Assembly (NCBI RefSeq): GCF_016863035.1
Contig: NZ_BOOC01000005.1
Span: 124,001 to 188,000, forward strand
Length of the DNA: 64,000 bases
Direction: 5' to 3'
Source of the DNA: Microbispora corallina
GTDB lineage: Bacteria; Actinomycetota; Actinomycetes; Streptosporangiales; Streptosporangiaceae
The notes under the pieces were generated by a model. The model ran no database searches. It worked only from the letters and a program-made list of their open reading frames with translations, and was not told the origin of the DNA. Made by a program: the position numbers and the translations under genes. Positions 1-8,337 of this stretch are shown piece by piece (within the stretch, counting starts at the first letter, position 1; each line of letters starts with the position of its first letter).

Positions 1-482
1 CGGAGATCCAGCGCGAGATCGGGCCCGCACAGGTGCTGCTCCACAACGCGGCCGGCGCGCCGAAGGGCCTGGCCCCGGCCCTGGACGTCACCGTGGACAG
101 CGCGCGGGACGCGTTCGGGGTCACCGTGCTGGCCGCGGTCACGGCCGTGCGGGCCGTCCTTCCGGCGATGGTCGAGCGCGGGTCGGGCACGCTGCTGTTC
201 ACCTCGGGCGTGTCGGCGATCCACCCCATCCCGTACCTGGGCAACGTGGGGATCGCGGTCGCCGGCCTGCGCAACTACGCGCTGGCCCTCGCCGAGGCGC
301 TCGACGGGACGGGGGTGCGGGTCGGCCACCTGCCCATCGCGGCCGTGGTCGCGCCCGGCTCCCCCGCGTCGCCGGAGACCGTGGCCGAGACCCACTGGAG
401 CATGCACGAGGGAACGCAGGGGACCGAGGTGGTCCTGGGCGACGTCGCGCTGGTCCGGGCGGCCGTCGCGCGGCTCGGCTGA
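1..482 (+). CDS. Short-chain dehydrogenase/reductase family protein, 5' end outside the window
   Basis: The reading frame is open from base 3 and stops at 482, so about the last 160 residues are present. The NAAG motif and the stretch ending in LLFTSG match the core of a Rossmann-fold SDR (strand 4 and the catalytic Ser region). Where a classical SDR has Tyr-x3-Lys ahead of the helix, this protein reads GIAVAGLRNYALALAEAL, so both Tyr and Lys are replaced. The family normally oxidises or reduces small alcohols and ketones with NAD(P). This copy may be a divergent or non-catalytic member. The fold assignment is good, but no substrate can be given. Confidence 0.75.
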   Translation, partial: EIQREIGPAQVLLHNAAGAPKGLAPALDVTVDSARDAFGVTVLAAVTAVRAVLPAMVERGSGTLLFTSGVSAIHPIPYLGNVGIAVAGLRNYALALAEALDGTGVRVGHLPIAAVVAPGSPASPETVAETHWSMHEGTQGTEVVLGDVALVRAAVARLG

Positions 483-600
483 CGCCGGGAGAGACACGCG
501 AAAAGGTTGGTGAAAATTGTGTTACGTACCGCGTGTCCCATTTCTCCCACTAGACGCGGCACGCCACCCTGTGGGCATCCCGGCTCCTGGGGAGGATCCC

Positions 601-876
601 ATGCTCAAGCGGTCCCGGCTTTTCGGACAGAAGACCCGCGTCACATTCGCCCTGCCCGCCGACCAGCCCGACGGAGTTGTCAGCGTCGTCGGCGACTTCA
701 ACGACTGGCGGCCCGGCCACCACGAGCTGCTGCGCCGGCGGAGCGGCATCCGCAGCGTCTCGATCATCCTGCCGCCCGGCGCGCACCGCTTCCGCTACCT
801 CGCCACCGGCGGGCTGTGGTTCGACGACGAGAGCGCCGACCTCATCGACGACCACGGCAGCGTCGTCCACCTCTGA
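601..876 (+). CDS. CBM48 / isoamylase N-terminal-like glycogen-binding protein
   Basis: This is a 91-residue protein that is almost entirely one early-set domain. The motif VVGDFNDW near residue 35 and the later PPGAHRFRY are typical of the CBM48 fold found in glycogen branching enzymes and AMPK beta subunits. There is no catalytic domain. Stand-alone CBM48 proteins of this size are common in actinobacteria and are thought to bind glycogen or act as small scaffolds. The ATG at 601 was chosen because GGGGAGGAT lies just upstream; the frame is open further 5' but without such a site. A hairpin follows the stop. Confidence 0.8.
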   Translation: MLKRSRLFGQKTRVTFALPADQPDGVVSVVGDFNDWRPGHHELLRRRSGIRSVSIILPPGAHRFRYLATGGLWFDDESADLIDDHGSVVHL

Positions 877-889
877 CGCACCCGCACCG

Positions 890-910
890 CCCCGGGACGC
901 CCTCCCGGGG
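890..910 (+). terminator. Hairpin after the CBM48 gene
   Basis: A perfect 8-bp stem (CCCCGGGA / TCCCGGGG) encloses a 5-base loop 14 bases after the stop codon. There is no T-run, as is usual for high-GC actinobacterial terminators. Confidence 0.5.
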
Positions 911-1068
911 ACCGGGCCGTTTCCCCCTCCCGACCGGGGGCATACGTGGACCTGGCGCGCGGCGGACCGGCGGCAGCCGCTCCCTCCGGCACCGCCCGGC
1001 CCCCGCCCGGGGCCCGCCGTCGCGCAGTGAGGGCCCGTACGGGCCGATCGACGACGCGGGAGGGCACG

Positions 1069-2250
1069 ATGAAGGCAGTCACCTGGCACGGGAAGCGGGA
1101 CGTCCGCGTCGAGGAGGTCCCCGACCCCGCCATCAAGGAACAGACCGACGCGATCGTCCGGGTGACCACCACGGCCATCTGCGGTTCCGATCTCCACCTG
1201 TACGAGATCCTCGGCCCGTTCATCGGCGAGGGGGACGTCCTCGGCCACGAGCCGATGGGGATCGTCGAGGAGGTGGGGGCGCAGGTCACCCACATCGCCC
1301 CCGGCGACCGGGTGGTGATCCCGTTCAACATCTCCTGCGGCCACTGCTACATGTGCGACCGCGAGCTCTTCGCGCAGTGCGAGACCACCCAGGTCCGGGA
1401 GTACGACACGGGCGCCGCCCTGTTCGGCTACACCAAGCTGTACGGCGAGGTCCCGGGCGGCCAGGCCGAGTATCTCCGGGTTCCGCAGGCCCACTTCGGC
1501 CCGATCAAGGTGCCGGAGGGCCCGCCGGACGAGCGCTTCGTCTACCTGTCCGACGTGCTGCCCACCTCGTGGCAGGCCGTGGAGTGGGCGGAGGTGCCCG
1601 ACGGCGGCAGCGTGACCGTCTTCGGCCTCGGGCCCATCGGGCAGATGTCGGCCCGCGTCGCCCGGTACCGCGGCTACCGCGTGATCGGGGTGGACGTCGT
1701 CCCCGAGCGGCTGGAGATGGCGCGCCGGCACGGCATCGAGGTGATCGACGGATCGCAGGTCGACGACGTGCCCGGGGCCGTACGGTCGATGACCGGCGGG
1801 CGGGGCACCGACTCGGTCATCGACGCCGTGGGCATGGAGGCCCACGGCTCGGCGGGCGGCAAGCTCGCCCAGACGATGACCTCGCTGCTCCCGGACCGGG
1901 CCGCGGCCGCGCTGATGACCCGCGCCGGCGTCGACCGGCTCGCCGCCCTGCAGCAGGCCATCGAGACCGTGCGGCGCGGCGGCACGATCTCGGTCAGCGG
2001 CGTGTACGGCGGGATGACCGACCCGCTGCCGATGCTGCAGATGTTCGACAAGGGCGTGGCGCTGCGGATGGGCCAGGCGCACGTCAAGCGGTGGATCGAC
2101 GACCTCATGCCGCTGGTGACCGACGACGCCGACCCCCTGGGCGTGGAGGACCTCGCCACCCACGTGCTGCCCCTCGACGAGGCGCCGCACGGGTACGAGA
2201 TCTTCCAGAAGAAGGAGGACGGCGCGATCAAGGTCCTGCTCCAGCCCTGA
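1069..2250 (+). CDS. Zinc-dependent alcohol dehydrogenase (MDR superfamily, class III-like)
   Basis: The 393-residue protein should oxidise an alcohol, or the glutathione- or mycothiol-type adduct of an aldehyde, with NAD(P). The catalytic zinc ligands are visible as C38 (CGSDLH) and H60-E61 (GHEPMG). The structural zinc site is four Cys at about 90, 93, 96 and 104 (CGHCYMCDRELFAQC). The nucleotide-binding loop is GLGPIG at 186-191. The length is normal for the family and the ATG at 1069 is preceded by GGGAGGG. It has the look of the glutathione-independent formaldehyde dehydrogenase group, but the substrate is not decided by sequence. It stands alone: the next gene is on the opposite strand. 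Confidence 0.85.
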   Translation: MKAVTWHGKRDVRVEEVPDPAIKEQTDAIVRVTTTAICGSDLHLYEILGPFIGEGDVLGHEPMGIVEEVGAQVTHIAPGDRVVIPFNISCGHCYMCDRELFAQCETTQVREYDTGAALFGYTKLYGEVPGGQAEYLRVPQAHFGPIKVPEGPPDERFVYLSDVLPTSWQAVEWAEVPDGGSVTVFGLGPIGQMSARVARYRGYRVIGVDVVPERLEMARRHGIEVIDGSQVDDVPGAVRSMTGGRGTDSVIDAVGMEAHGSAGGKLAQTMTSLLPDRAAAALMTRAGVDRLAALQQAIETVRRGGTISVSGVYGGMTDPLPMLQMFDKGVALRMGQAHVKRWIDDLMPLVTDDADPLGVEDLATHVLPLDEAPHGYEIFQKKEDGAIKVLLQP

Positions 2251-2265
2251 GCCGGGCGGGCCGGG

Positions 2266-3120
2266 TCAGGCGCGCGCCTCCTCCGGGAGGGCCGCCGGCC
2301 CGGCCGCCCTCGCACGCGCGGCCCGACCGCGGACGGCCGAGCCGAGGAACGCCAGCCCGAACACGAGGCCGACGAGCAGCGCGATCGACGCCCCGGCCGC
2401 GATGTTCCACTGGCTGGAGACCCACACGCCGGCGAGGGCGCACAGGACGCCGATCGCCGCCGCGACGGGGAAGAGCACCGCGAGCCGGTCGCTGAGCAGC
2501 CGCGCGGTGGCGGCCGGGCCGACGAGCAGCGCCACGGCCAGGATGGCCCCGAGCGCGGGGACGACCGCCACCACGGTCACCTCGATGAGCACCAGCAGGG
2601 CGAAGTCCAGCAGGGCGGTCGGCAGGCCGAGGGCCGAGGCCCCGGTGGGGTCGAAGGCGGCCAGCAGCAGTTCCTTGCCGACGAGGGCCAGCACGAGCAC
2701 GACCGCCAGCGCCACACCGGCCGTGATCGCCAGGTCGCCCGTGCTCACGGCCAGCACGTCGCCGACCGTGTACGCCGTCAGGTCCTTGGAGAAGCCGTCC
2801 TGCGACGACACCAGGACGACGCCGAGCGCGAAGCCCCCGGACAGCGCGATCCCGGTGGCGGACGTGAAGTCCTGGCCGCGCACCCGGCTGAACGCGACGA
2901 CCGCGAGCACCACCAGCACGCCGAACAGGCCGCCGCCGAGGTAGAGGTTCAGCCCGAGCAGCGCCGCGACGACGATGCCGGGGAACGTGGCGTGCGTGAG
3001 GGCCATCGTGAAGAACGGCAGCCGCCGGACGATCACGAACACCCCGACCACGCCGCCGAGCGCGCCCACCATGGCGGCCTCGACGAGGGCCCGGTGGACG
3101 GTGGAGTCGAGCCAGCTCAC
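2266..3120 (-). CDS. Zinc ABC transporter permease, second subunit (ZnuB family)
   Basis: A 284-residue hydrophobic protein of the ABC-3 family, with about eight membrane helices and the signature GATALGLP-like segment (here GASALGLPTALLDF). It is the last gene of a four-gene operon. The GTG start at 3120 overlaps the stop of the upstream permease by four bases (GTGA), which argues for translational coupling and for this start rather than the longer Arg/Pro-rich open frame. Two different permeases in one operon suggest a heterodimeric channel. Metal specificity is inferred from the Zur box upstream of the operon. Confidence 0.85.
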   Translation of the reverse strand: MSWLDSTVHRALVEAAMVGALGGVVGVFVIVRRLPFFTMALTHATFPGIVVAALLGLNLYLGGGLFGVLVVLAVVAFSRVRGQDFTSATGIALSGGFALGVVLVSSQDGFSKDLTAYTVGDVLAVSTGDLAITAGVALAVVLVLALVGKELLLAAFDPTGASALGLPTALLDFALLVLIEVTVVAVVPALGAILAVALLVGPAATARLLSDRLAVLFPVAAAIGVLCALAGVWVSSQWNIAAGASIALLVGLVFGLAFLGSAVRGRAARARAAGPAALPEEARA

Positions 3121-3995
3121 CGCAGCGCCTCCAGTCCCGCCCCGGCGTGGCCGAGCCGGATCCGCCGGCGGGCGGCCCCCGCGGCCGCCGCCAGGCCGTA
3201 CAGCGCGACGAGGACGAGCACGACCGTGCCGCCGGACGCGAGGCGCAGGCCGTGCTCGACGGACGCCTCGTAGCTGGCCGCGAGCCCGAGCCACCCGCCC
3301 GCGGCCCCGATGAGGCAGGCGAGCGGCACGATGACCGCGAGCCGGTCGGACAGCGCCCGCGCGGCGGCGGCCGGGACGATCAGCAGCGCGATCACGAGGA
3401 TCGTGCCGACGGCCCGGACGGCGGCCACGACGACCAGCGCGATCACGACGTTCGACACCAGGTCGAGCAGGCCGACCGGCACCCCGGCCGCGCGGGCGCC
3501 CTCGGGGTCGAACGCGCGCATCAGGAGCGGCCGGCGCAGCGCGGCCAGCAGGCTCACGACGAGGACGGTCACGACGGCCGTCTCGCCGAGCTGCTCCCCG
3601 GTGACGGTCAGCACGCGGCCGAACAGGAACGCGGTCAGGTCCGACGTGTAGCCCGTCTGCCGGGAGACCAGCACCACGCCGATGGCGAACAGCGTGGTCA
3701 GCAGCATCGCCAGCGCGGCGTCCTCGCTCACCCGGCGCCGGTGGGTGAGCAGCGTGAGCAGCACGGCGGTGACCACGCCCGCGGCGAGCGCGCCCCAGAA
3801 GATGCCCCCGTCGCCGGCCATGAGGTAGCCGATCACCACCCCGGGGAACACGGTGTGGGTCAGCGTGTCGCTCGCGAACGCCAGCCGGCGGAGCAGGACC
3901 AGCACGCCGACCGTCCCGGCGAGCGCGCCGAGGATCACCAGCTCGACCAGCGCCCTGGCCATGAACGGCAGCTGGAAGGGCTCGAACAGGCTCAT
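3117..3995 (-). CDS. znuB: Zinc ABC transporter permease, first subunit (ZnuB family)
   Basis: This is a 292-residue ABC-3 type membrane protein with helices throughout and the family motif GARAAGVPVGLLDL around residue 195. It should form the inner-membrane channel for the metal delivered by the substrate-binding lipoprotein encoded first in the operon. The ATG at 3995 overlaps the stop of the ATPase gene by four bases (ATGA), and the C-terminal stop overlaps the next permease start, so the operon is tightly coupled. Confidence 0.88.
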   Translation of the reverse strand: MSLFEPFQLPFMARALVELVILGALAGTVGVLVLLRRLAFASDTLTHTVFPGVVIGYLMAGDGGIFWGALAAGVVTAVLLTLLTHRRRVSEDAALAMLLTTLFAIGVVLVSRQTGYTSDLTAFLFGRVLTVTGEQLGETAVVTVLVVSLLAALRRPLLMRAFDPEGARAAGVPVGLLDLVSNVVIALVVVAAVRAVGTILVIALLIVPAAAARALSDRLAVIVPLACLIGAAGGWLGLAASYEASVEHGLRLASGGTVVLVLVALYGLAAAAGAARRRIRLGHAGAGLEALR

Positions 3996-4825
3996 GTCTG
4001 GGTCACGATCACCCGGTCGCCGCGCAGCTCCAGCGCGTGCCCGCCGTACGTCGCGCGCAGCCGTTCGGGCGTGAGCGTCGCCTCGGTCGGCCCGAACCCG
4101 AACTGGTGCCGGTTGAGCAGGCACACCTCGTCGCAGGCGAGGTGGGCCACCGCGAGGTCGTGCGTGCTGACGACCACCGAGGCGCCCTGCGCCTTGAGCC
4201 CGTTCATGGCCTCCAGGATGGCGTGCTGGCTGACCGCGTCCACGCCGTTGAACGGCTCGTCCAGCAGCAGCAGCCGGGGCCGGGCGGCGATGGCCCGGGC
4301 GAGCAGCACCCGCTGCCGCTGGCCGCCCGACAGCGTGCCGAACCGGTCGCGCGCCCGCCCCGCGAGGCCCACGCGCTCCAGCGCCGCGGCGACCTCGGCC
4401 CGGTCGGCGGCGGAGGGACGGCGCAGCCAGCCGATCCTGCGGTAGCGGCCCATCATCACGACCTGCTCGACGGAGACCGGGAAGTCGGGGTCGAGCGTGT
4501 CGGCCTGGGGGACGTACGCCACGTCGCGCCGGGCCTGGGCCGGGGCGGCGCCCAGCACCTCGATCCGGCCGCGCACGACGGGGACCAGCCCCAGGAGGGC
4601 CTTGATCAGCGTGGACTTGCCCGCGCCGTTCGGCCCGATCAGGGCGACGGCCTCGCCCTCGTAGACGGTGCCGTGCAGCTCCTCCAGCACCGGAACCTCG
4701 CCGTACGCCACGCTGGCCCGGTCGAGCACCAGGGCGGCCGGCCGGGCCGTCTCCGGCTCGCCGCTACGGCCGTCGCCGCTCTCGGCGGCGGTCAGCGGGC
4801 TCCGCGTCTCGGGGGTGGGGGTCAT
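3992..4825 (-). CDS. znuC: Zinc ABC transporter ATP-binding protein
   Basis: This 277-residue ATPase energises metal uptake. Visible motifs are Walker A GPNGAGKST, the Q-loop VPQ, the signature LSGGQRQR and Walker B LLLLDEPF followed by STHD. About 35 variable residues precede the ATPase core. The start at 4825 overlaps the stop of the substrate-binding protein gene (ATGA). Subfamily, operon and control all fit Mn/Zn uptake systems, and the Zur box favours zinc. Confidence 0.9.
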   Translation of the reverse strand: MTPTPETRSPLTAAESGDGRSGEPETARPAALVLDRASVAYGEVPVLEELHGTVYEGEAVALIGPNGAGKSTLIKALLGLVPVVRGRIEVLGAAPAQARRDVAYVPQADTLDPDFPVSVEQVVMMGRYRRIGWLRRPSAADRAEVAAALERVGLAGRARDRFGTLSGGQRQRVLLARAIAARPRLLLLDEPFNGVDAVSQHAILEAMNGLKAQGASVVVSTHDLAVAHLACDEVCLLNRHQFGFGPTEATLTPERLRATYGGHALELRGDRVIVTQT

Positions 4826-5769
4826 GCCGCCGGGTCCTTGAGGGCGTTGACAATCATGTCGGTATTGTGCTCCTCCATCTGCAGGTAGGTGGCACCGGCC
4901 GAACCGGCGGGCCCGAGCGTGTCCCCGTAGAGGGAGTCCTCGCCCGCGACGACCTTCACTCCCGCCTCGCGCCCGATCGCCTCGGCCGTCTTCGGCGGCA
5001 GGGACGACTCCGAGAAGATCGCGGTCACCCCGGTCGCCCTGATCCTGGCGACCAGGTCCGAGATCTGCCTGCCGGACAGCTCGGCGGAGGTGTCGAAGCT
5101 CGGAATGATCGAGCCGACGAAGGTCAGCTTGTAGCGGCCGAGGTAGTAGCCGAAGGCGTCGTGGTTCGTCACCAGCTTGCGCCGGTCGGCGGGAATCGAG
5201 TCGATCTTCTTGGCGATGTCGGCGTCGAGCGCGTCGAGCTTCGCGTCGTACGCCGCGAGGCTCGCCCGGTACGCCGTCGCGTCCGCCGGGTCCTTCGCCT
5301 CGTAGGCCTTCTCGATGTTCGCCGCCATGATCTTGGCGTTCCGCGGGTCGTGCCAGATGTGGGGGTCGCCGGCGGCCTCCTCCGCGGACCCGTCGCCCTG
5401 ACGGATCGTCACGCCGTGGCTCGCGTCGACGACCGGGCCGTCGAAGCCGGCCGACGAGATGACGGAGTCGAGCCACCTCTCCAGGCCGACGCCGTTCTTC
5501 ACGACGACGTCCGCCTCGGCGATGGCCTTGATGTCGAGGGGCGAGGGCTCGTAGTCGTGAGGGTCGACGTTCGGCTTGAGGATCTGGTGGACCTCGACCT
5601 CGTCGCCGCCGACGGCGCGGGCGAAGTCGGCGATCTGGGTGGTGGTCGCGACCACCTGGAGCCGGCCGGAGCCCCCAGAGGCCGAGGTGCCGGAACCGGA
5701 GCCGCAGGCGCCGGCGAACAGGACGAGAAGTGCCGCGACCGGCAACGATCTGGCGAGAGGCGGAATCAC
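4822..5769 (-). CDS. znuA: Zinc ABC transporter substrate-binding lipoprotein (cluster A-I)
   Basis: A 315-residue lipoprotein. The signal peptide ends in a lipobox (LLVLFAGAC, Cys at about 22) followed by a Gly/Ser linker. Metal ligands expected in cluster A-I proteins are present: His in NVDPHDYEP, His in DPHIWHDP, Glu in the IFSESSLPPK segment and Asp in EDSLYGDTLG. The long His-rich loop of Gram-negative ZnuA is absent. It should capture Zn(II) outside the membrane and pass it to the two permeases. It is the first gene of the operon and lies directly behind the Zur-like operator. Confidence 0.9.
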   Translation of the reverse strand: MIPPLARSLPVAALLVLFAGACGSGSGTSASGGSGRLQVVATTTQIADFARAVGGDEVEVHQILKPNVDPHDYEPSPLDIKAIAEADVVVKNGVGLERWLDSVISSAGFDGPVVDASHGVTIRQGDGSAEEAAGDPHIWHDPRNAKIMAANIEKAYEAKDPADATAYRASLAAYDAKLDALDADIAKKIDSIPADRRKLVTNHDAFGYYLGRYKLTFVGSIIPSFDTSAELSGRQISDLVARIRATGVTAIFSESSLPPKTAEAIGREAGVKVVAGEDSLYGDTLGPAGSAGATYLQMEEHNTDMIVNALKDPAA

Positions 5770-5844
5770 GAGGGTCCTCGGGACGCTGGGTCGAAGTGGA
5801 TACAGGACCTCTTGAAGCGGATCCTTCCAGAATCGTCCCGTAAA

Positions 5845-5859
5845 TGAAAATCATTGTCA
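5845..5859 (-). promoter_or_regulatory. Zur box in front of the zinc uptake operon
   Basis: TGAAAATCATTGTCA is a 7-1-7 inverted repeat (6 of 7 arm positions match) that closely resembles the actinobacterial Zur consensus TGAAAATCATTTTCA. It lies about 75 bases upstream of the znuA start, in the expected promoter region. By analogy, Zn-loaded Zur would bind here and repress the operon when zinc is plentiful. Confidence 0.85.
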
Positions 5860-5890
5860 ACTTCGCCCATGAGGCCCTCCGTGTACGAGT

Positions 5891-5923
5891 CGTGCCCGGC
5901 CCCCCACAAGGGGACCGGGCACG
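5891..5923 (-). terminator. Hairpin after the GDPD gene
   Basis: A 9-bp stem (CGTGCCCGG / CCGGGCACG) with an inner CCCC/GGGG extension lies about 20 bases beyond the GDPD stop. It separates that gene from the zinc operon promoter. Confidence 0.6.
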
Positions 5924-5942
5924 AACGAGACGGACGAGGGGG

Positions 5943-6995
5943 TCAGCGGCGCGAGCGGGCCGCCAGCACGGCCCTGGCCGTGCCCGGGTTGTCGGCGAAG
6001 ACGCCGTCGACGCCGAGGTCGTACAGCGTGCCGAGCCAGCCCATGACGTTCCCGGTCGCCCGCGGGTGGGCCGGGCTCGCCGGGTCGCCGAGCCGGTAGT
6101 CCACCGGGAGCTGGGAGTTCTCGTCGCGGATCGTCCACGCGTGGACGTCGAGGTGGGCCCGGTGGGCGTCCCGGATCAGCGTGGTCGGCGCGAGCAGGCG
6201 CCCGTCCGGGCCCGCCGGCACGATCCGCGAGGTGGCGACGCCCACGCCGTCGGCGTACTCCGCCACGTCCCTGAGCCCCTGCGGCGTGACCATCCCGTCG
6301 TAGGTCAGCGGGTCGCCCGCGGCCACCCGGTCGTACGGCGCGCCCGAGGCGTTGATCAGCTGGATCAGCGGGAGCGTCGTCCTGGTGCGCAGATCCCGCA
6401 GGTTGGCGGTCTCGAACGACTGGATGAACACGCGGTCGCGCCGGTCCTGCCAGCCGTGCCGGGCCAGCACGTCGAGCAGCGGCTCCTCCAGCGACAGGCC
6501 GAGGGAGTCGAAGTACGTGGGGTGCTTGGTCTCGGGGTAGACGCCCACCCCGTACCGCTGGGCCAGCTCCACGACCTCGTCGAACGTCGGGATGGGGGCC
6601 AGGCCGTCGAACGCGGTGTTGTCCGGGCGCAGGCCGGGGATCCGCTCCTTGGCGCGCAGCGTCCTGAGCTCGGCCAGCGTGAAGTCCTCGGTGAACCATC
6701 CCGTGACCGGGACGCCGTCGACGGTCTTGGTGGTCCTGCGGGAGGCGAACTCGGGGTGGTCCCCGACGTCGGTCGTGCCCGAGATCTCGTTCTCGTGCCG
6801 GGCCACCAGGACGTGGTCCTTGGTGGAGACGAGGTCGGGCTCGATGAAGTCGGCGCCCAGGGCGACGGCCGTCTCGTAGGACGGCAGGGTGTGCTCGGGG
6901 CGGAGCGCGGCCGAGCCGCGGTGGCCGATGACGATGGGTTCCCGGTCGCGCCTGTCGGCACCCGCCGGTCCGGGCTGCAGCAGCACAGCGGCCAC
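5943..6995 (-). CDS. Secreted glycerophosphodiester phosphodiesterase
   Basis: The protein hydrolyses glycerophosphodiesters to glycerol-3-phosphate and an alcohol. The family signature GHRGSAALRPEHTL with downstream E-x-D (FIEPDLV) is clear, as are a later catalytic-region His (ARHENEI) and C-terminal W-T-I-R / GVDGVFADNP. The start is a problem. The open frame continues upstream into a signal-like AVLAGGTVAAVLLQPGPAGA segment, but no ATG or GTG is available ahead of it. GTG at 6995 (used here) or 6986 cuts the signal sequence. A GTG at 7035 in another frame would give a normal signal peptide after a one-base shift, so an indel or sequencing error is possible. The enzyme core is intact. Confidence 0.8.
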   Translation of the reverse strand: MAAVLLQPGPAGADRRDREPIVIGHRGSAALRPEHTLPSYETAVALGADFIEPDLVSTKDHVLVARHENEISGTTDVGDHPEFASRRTTKTVDGVPVTGWFTEDFTLAELRTLRAKERIPGLRPDNTAFDGLAPIPTFDEVVELAQRYGVGVYPETKHPTYFDSLGLSLEEPLLDVLARHGWQDRRDRVFIQSFETANLRDLRTRTTLPLIQLINASGAPYDRVAAGDPLTYDGMVTPQGLRDVAEYADGVGVATSRIVPAGPDGRLLAPTTLIRDAHRAHLDVHAWTIRDENSQLPVDYRLGDPASPAHPRATGNVMGWLGTLYDLGVDGVFADNPGTARAVLAARSRR

Positions 6996-7093
6996 CGTAC
7001 CGCCCGCGAGGACCGCCGGCGCGGCGGCGGGGCACGTACGGGAACGGCTCCCGCCGGGGAGGCGGGAGCCGCGCGGAGCCGGGGAGGCGGGGG

Positions 7094-8107
7094 TCAGACC
7101 TGTCCGGCCTTCTCCAGGGCGGAGCAGCAGGTGTCGACCATGAGGCGGGTCACGACGTACGGGTCGATGTTGGCGTTGGGACGCCGGTCCTCGATGTAGC
7201 CCTTCTTGTCGATGGCGACCTGCCACGGGATGCGGACGGAGGCGCCGCGGTTGGACACGCCGTAGCTGAACTCGCTCCACGGCGCGGTCTCGTGGTGGCC
7301 GGTGAGCCGCTGCTCGATGCCGGAGCCGTAGCCCTTGATGTGCTCGGCGGCGCGCTCGGCCAGCGCCTCGCAGGCGGTGACGATCGGGTCGTAGCCCTCG
7401 CGCATGGCGGCCGTGGAGAAGTTCGTGTGCGCGCCGGCGCCGTTCCAGTCGCCCTTGGCCGGCTTGGGGTCGAGGGTCGCGGCCACGCCGTAGTCCTCGG
7501 CGATCCGGTAGAGCAGGTAGCGGGCCATCCACAGGTGGTCGGAGACCTCGAGGGGCCCGGCCGGGCCGATCTGGAACTCCCACTGACCGGGCATGACCTC
7601 GGCGTTGATGCCGGAGATCTTCAGGCCGGCCTCGATGCACGCGTCGAGGTGCGCCTCGACGATGTCGCGGCCCACGACCTCGTCGGCGCCGATGCCGCAG
7701 TAGTACGGGCCCTGGGGGCCGGGGAAGCCGCCGACCGGGAAGCCGTACGGGCGGCCGTCCTTGAAGAACGTGTACTCCTGCTCGATGCCGAACCAGGAGT
7801 CCTGCTCGGCGAACCGCTCGGCGACGGGCGTGAGCAGCGCGCGGCTGTTGCTCGGGTGGGGCGTCATGTCCGGGAGGAGGACCTCGCACAGGACCAGGAC
7901 GCTGTCGCCGCCGCGGATGGGGTCGGGACACGTGAAGACCGGCTTGAGCACGCAGTCCGACGCGTCGCCCGTGGCCTGGTTGGTGCTGGACCCGTCGAAC
8001 CCCCAGATCGGCGGCTCGGCGCCGTCGGCAAGGACCTTGGTCTTGGACCGGAGCTTCGCGGTGGGCTCGGTGCCGTCGATCCAGATGTACTCAGCCTTGT
8101 AGGACAC
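7094..8107 (-). CDS. glnII: Glutamine synthetase type II (eukaryote-like)
   Basis: The 337-residue enzyme makes glutamine from glutamate, ammonia and ATP in the cytoplasm. The length and motifs (WGFDGSSTNQA, EVMPGQWEFQIGP, GDWNGAGAHTNFS, NRGASVRIP) are those of the short GSII type found in actinobacteria and eukaryotes, not the 470-residue GSI. The GTG at 8107 is used because GAAGGGAA lies just upstream and homologues begin at this YKAEYIWIDG region; the frame is open for another 47 codons. I saw no convincing GlnR box in the 230 bases upstream. The family usually forms a decamer and supplements GSI. Confidence 0.92.
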   Translation of the reverse strand: MSYKAEYIWIDGTEPTAKLRSKTKVLADGAEPPIWGFDGSSTNQATGDASDCVLKPVFTCPDPIRGGDSVLVLCEVLLPDMTPHPSNSRALLTPVAERFAEQDSWFGIEQEYTFFKDGRPYGFPVGGFPGPQGPYYCGIGADEVVGRDIVEAHLDACIEAGLKISGINAEVMPGQWEFQIGPAGPLEVSDHLWMARYLLYRIAEDYGVAATLDPKPAKGDWNGAGAHTNFSTAAMREGYDPIVTACEALAERAAEHIKGYGSGIEQRLTGHHETAPWSEFSYGVSNRGASVRIPWQVAIDKKGYIEDRRPNANIDPYVVTRLMVDTCCSALEKAGQV

Positions 8108-8337
8108 GTCGTTCCCTTCAAAAGACGCAGGCGCATTCGTCCGCCACGGTCGAGAATGCTGAATACGCATTTCGAGCCTTTTGCCCGAATGTGAACGGCT
8201 TGTTAAGTCGCAGATTTTGCCATTACCCCGCTGTGACGTGGCTCTCAACGGATCGACCCCGAACAGACATGATCCGTGCCGTACAGGGAAGTCGGACCTG
8301 TGCCCACGAAACGCAATCCGCTGGGAGTGAGGGTCAA

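Noticed and set aside
507..2495. A 662-residue plus-strand ORF over the CBM48 and alcohol dehydrogenase genes
   Set aside because: It is extremely rich in Arg, Pro and Gly and is the out-of-frame shadow of well-recognised genes in GC-rich DNA.
4838..4860. Second Zur-like sequence (TTGACAATCATGTC)
   Set aside because: It lies inside the znuA coding sequence near its 3' end and is a poorer match, so it is probably chance.
8108..8337. GlnR box upstream of glnII
   Set aside because: No GTnAC/GAAAC pair with proper spacing was found; only weak partial matches.
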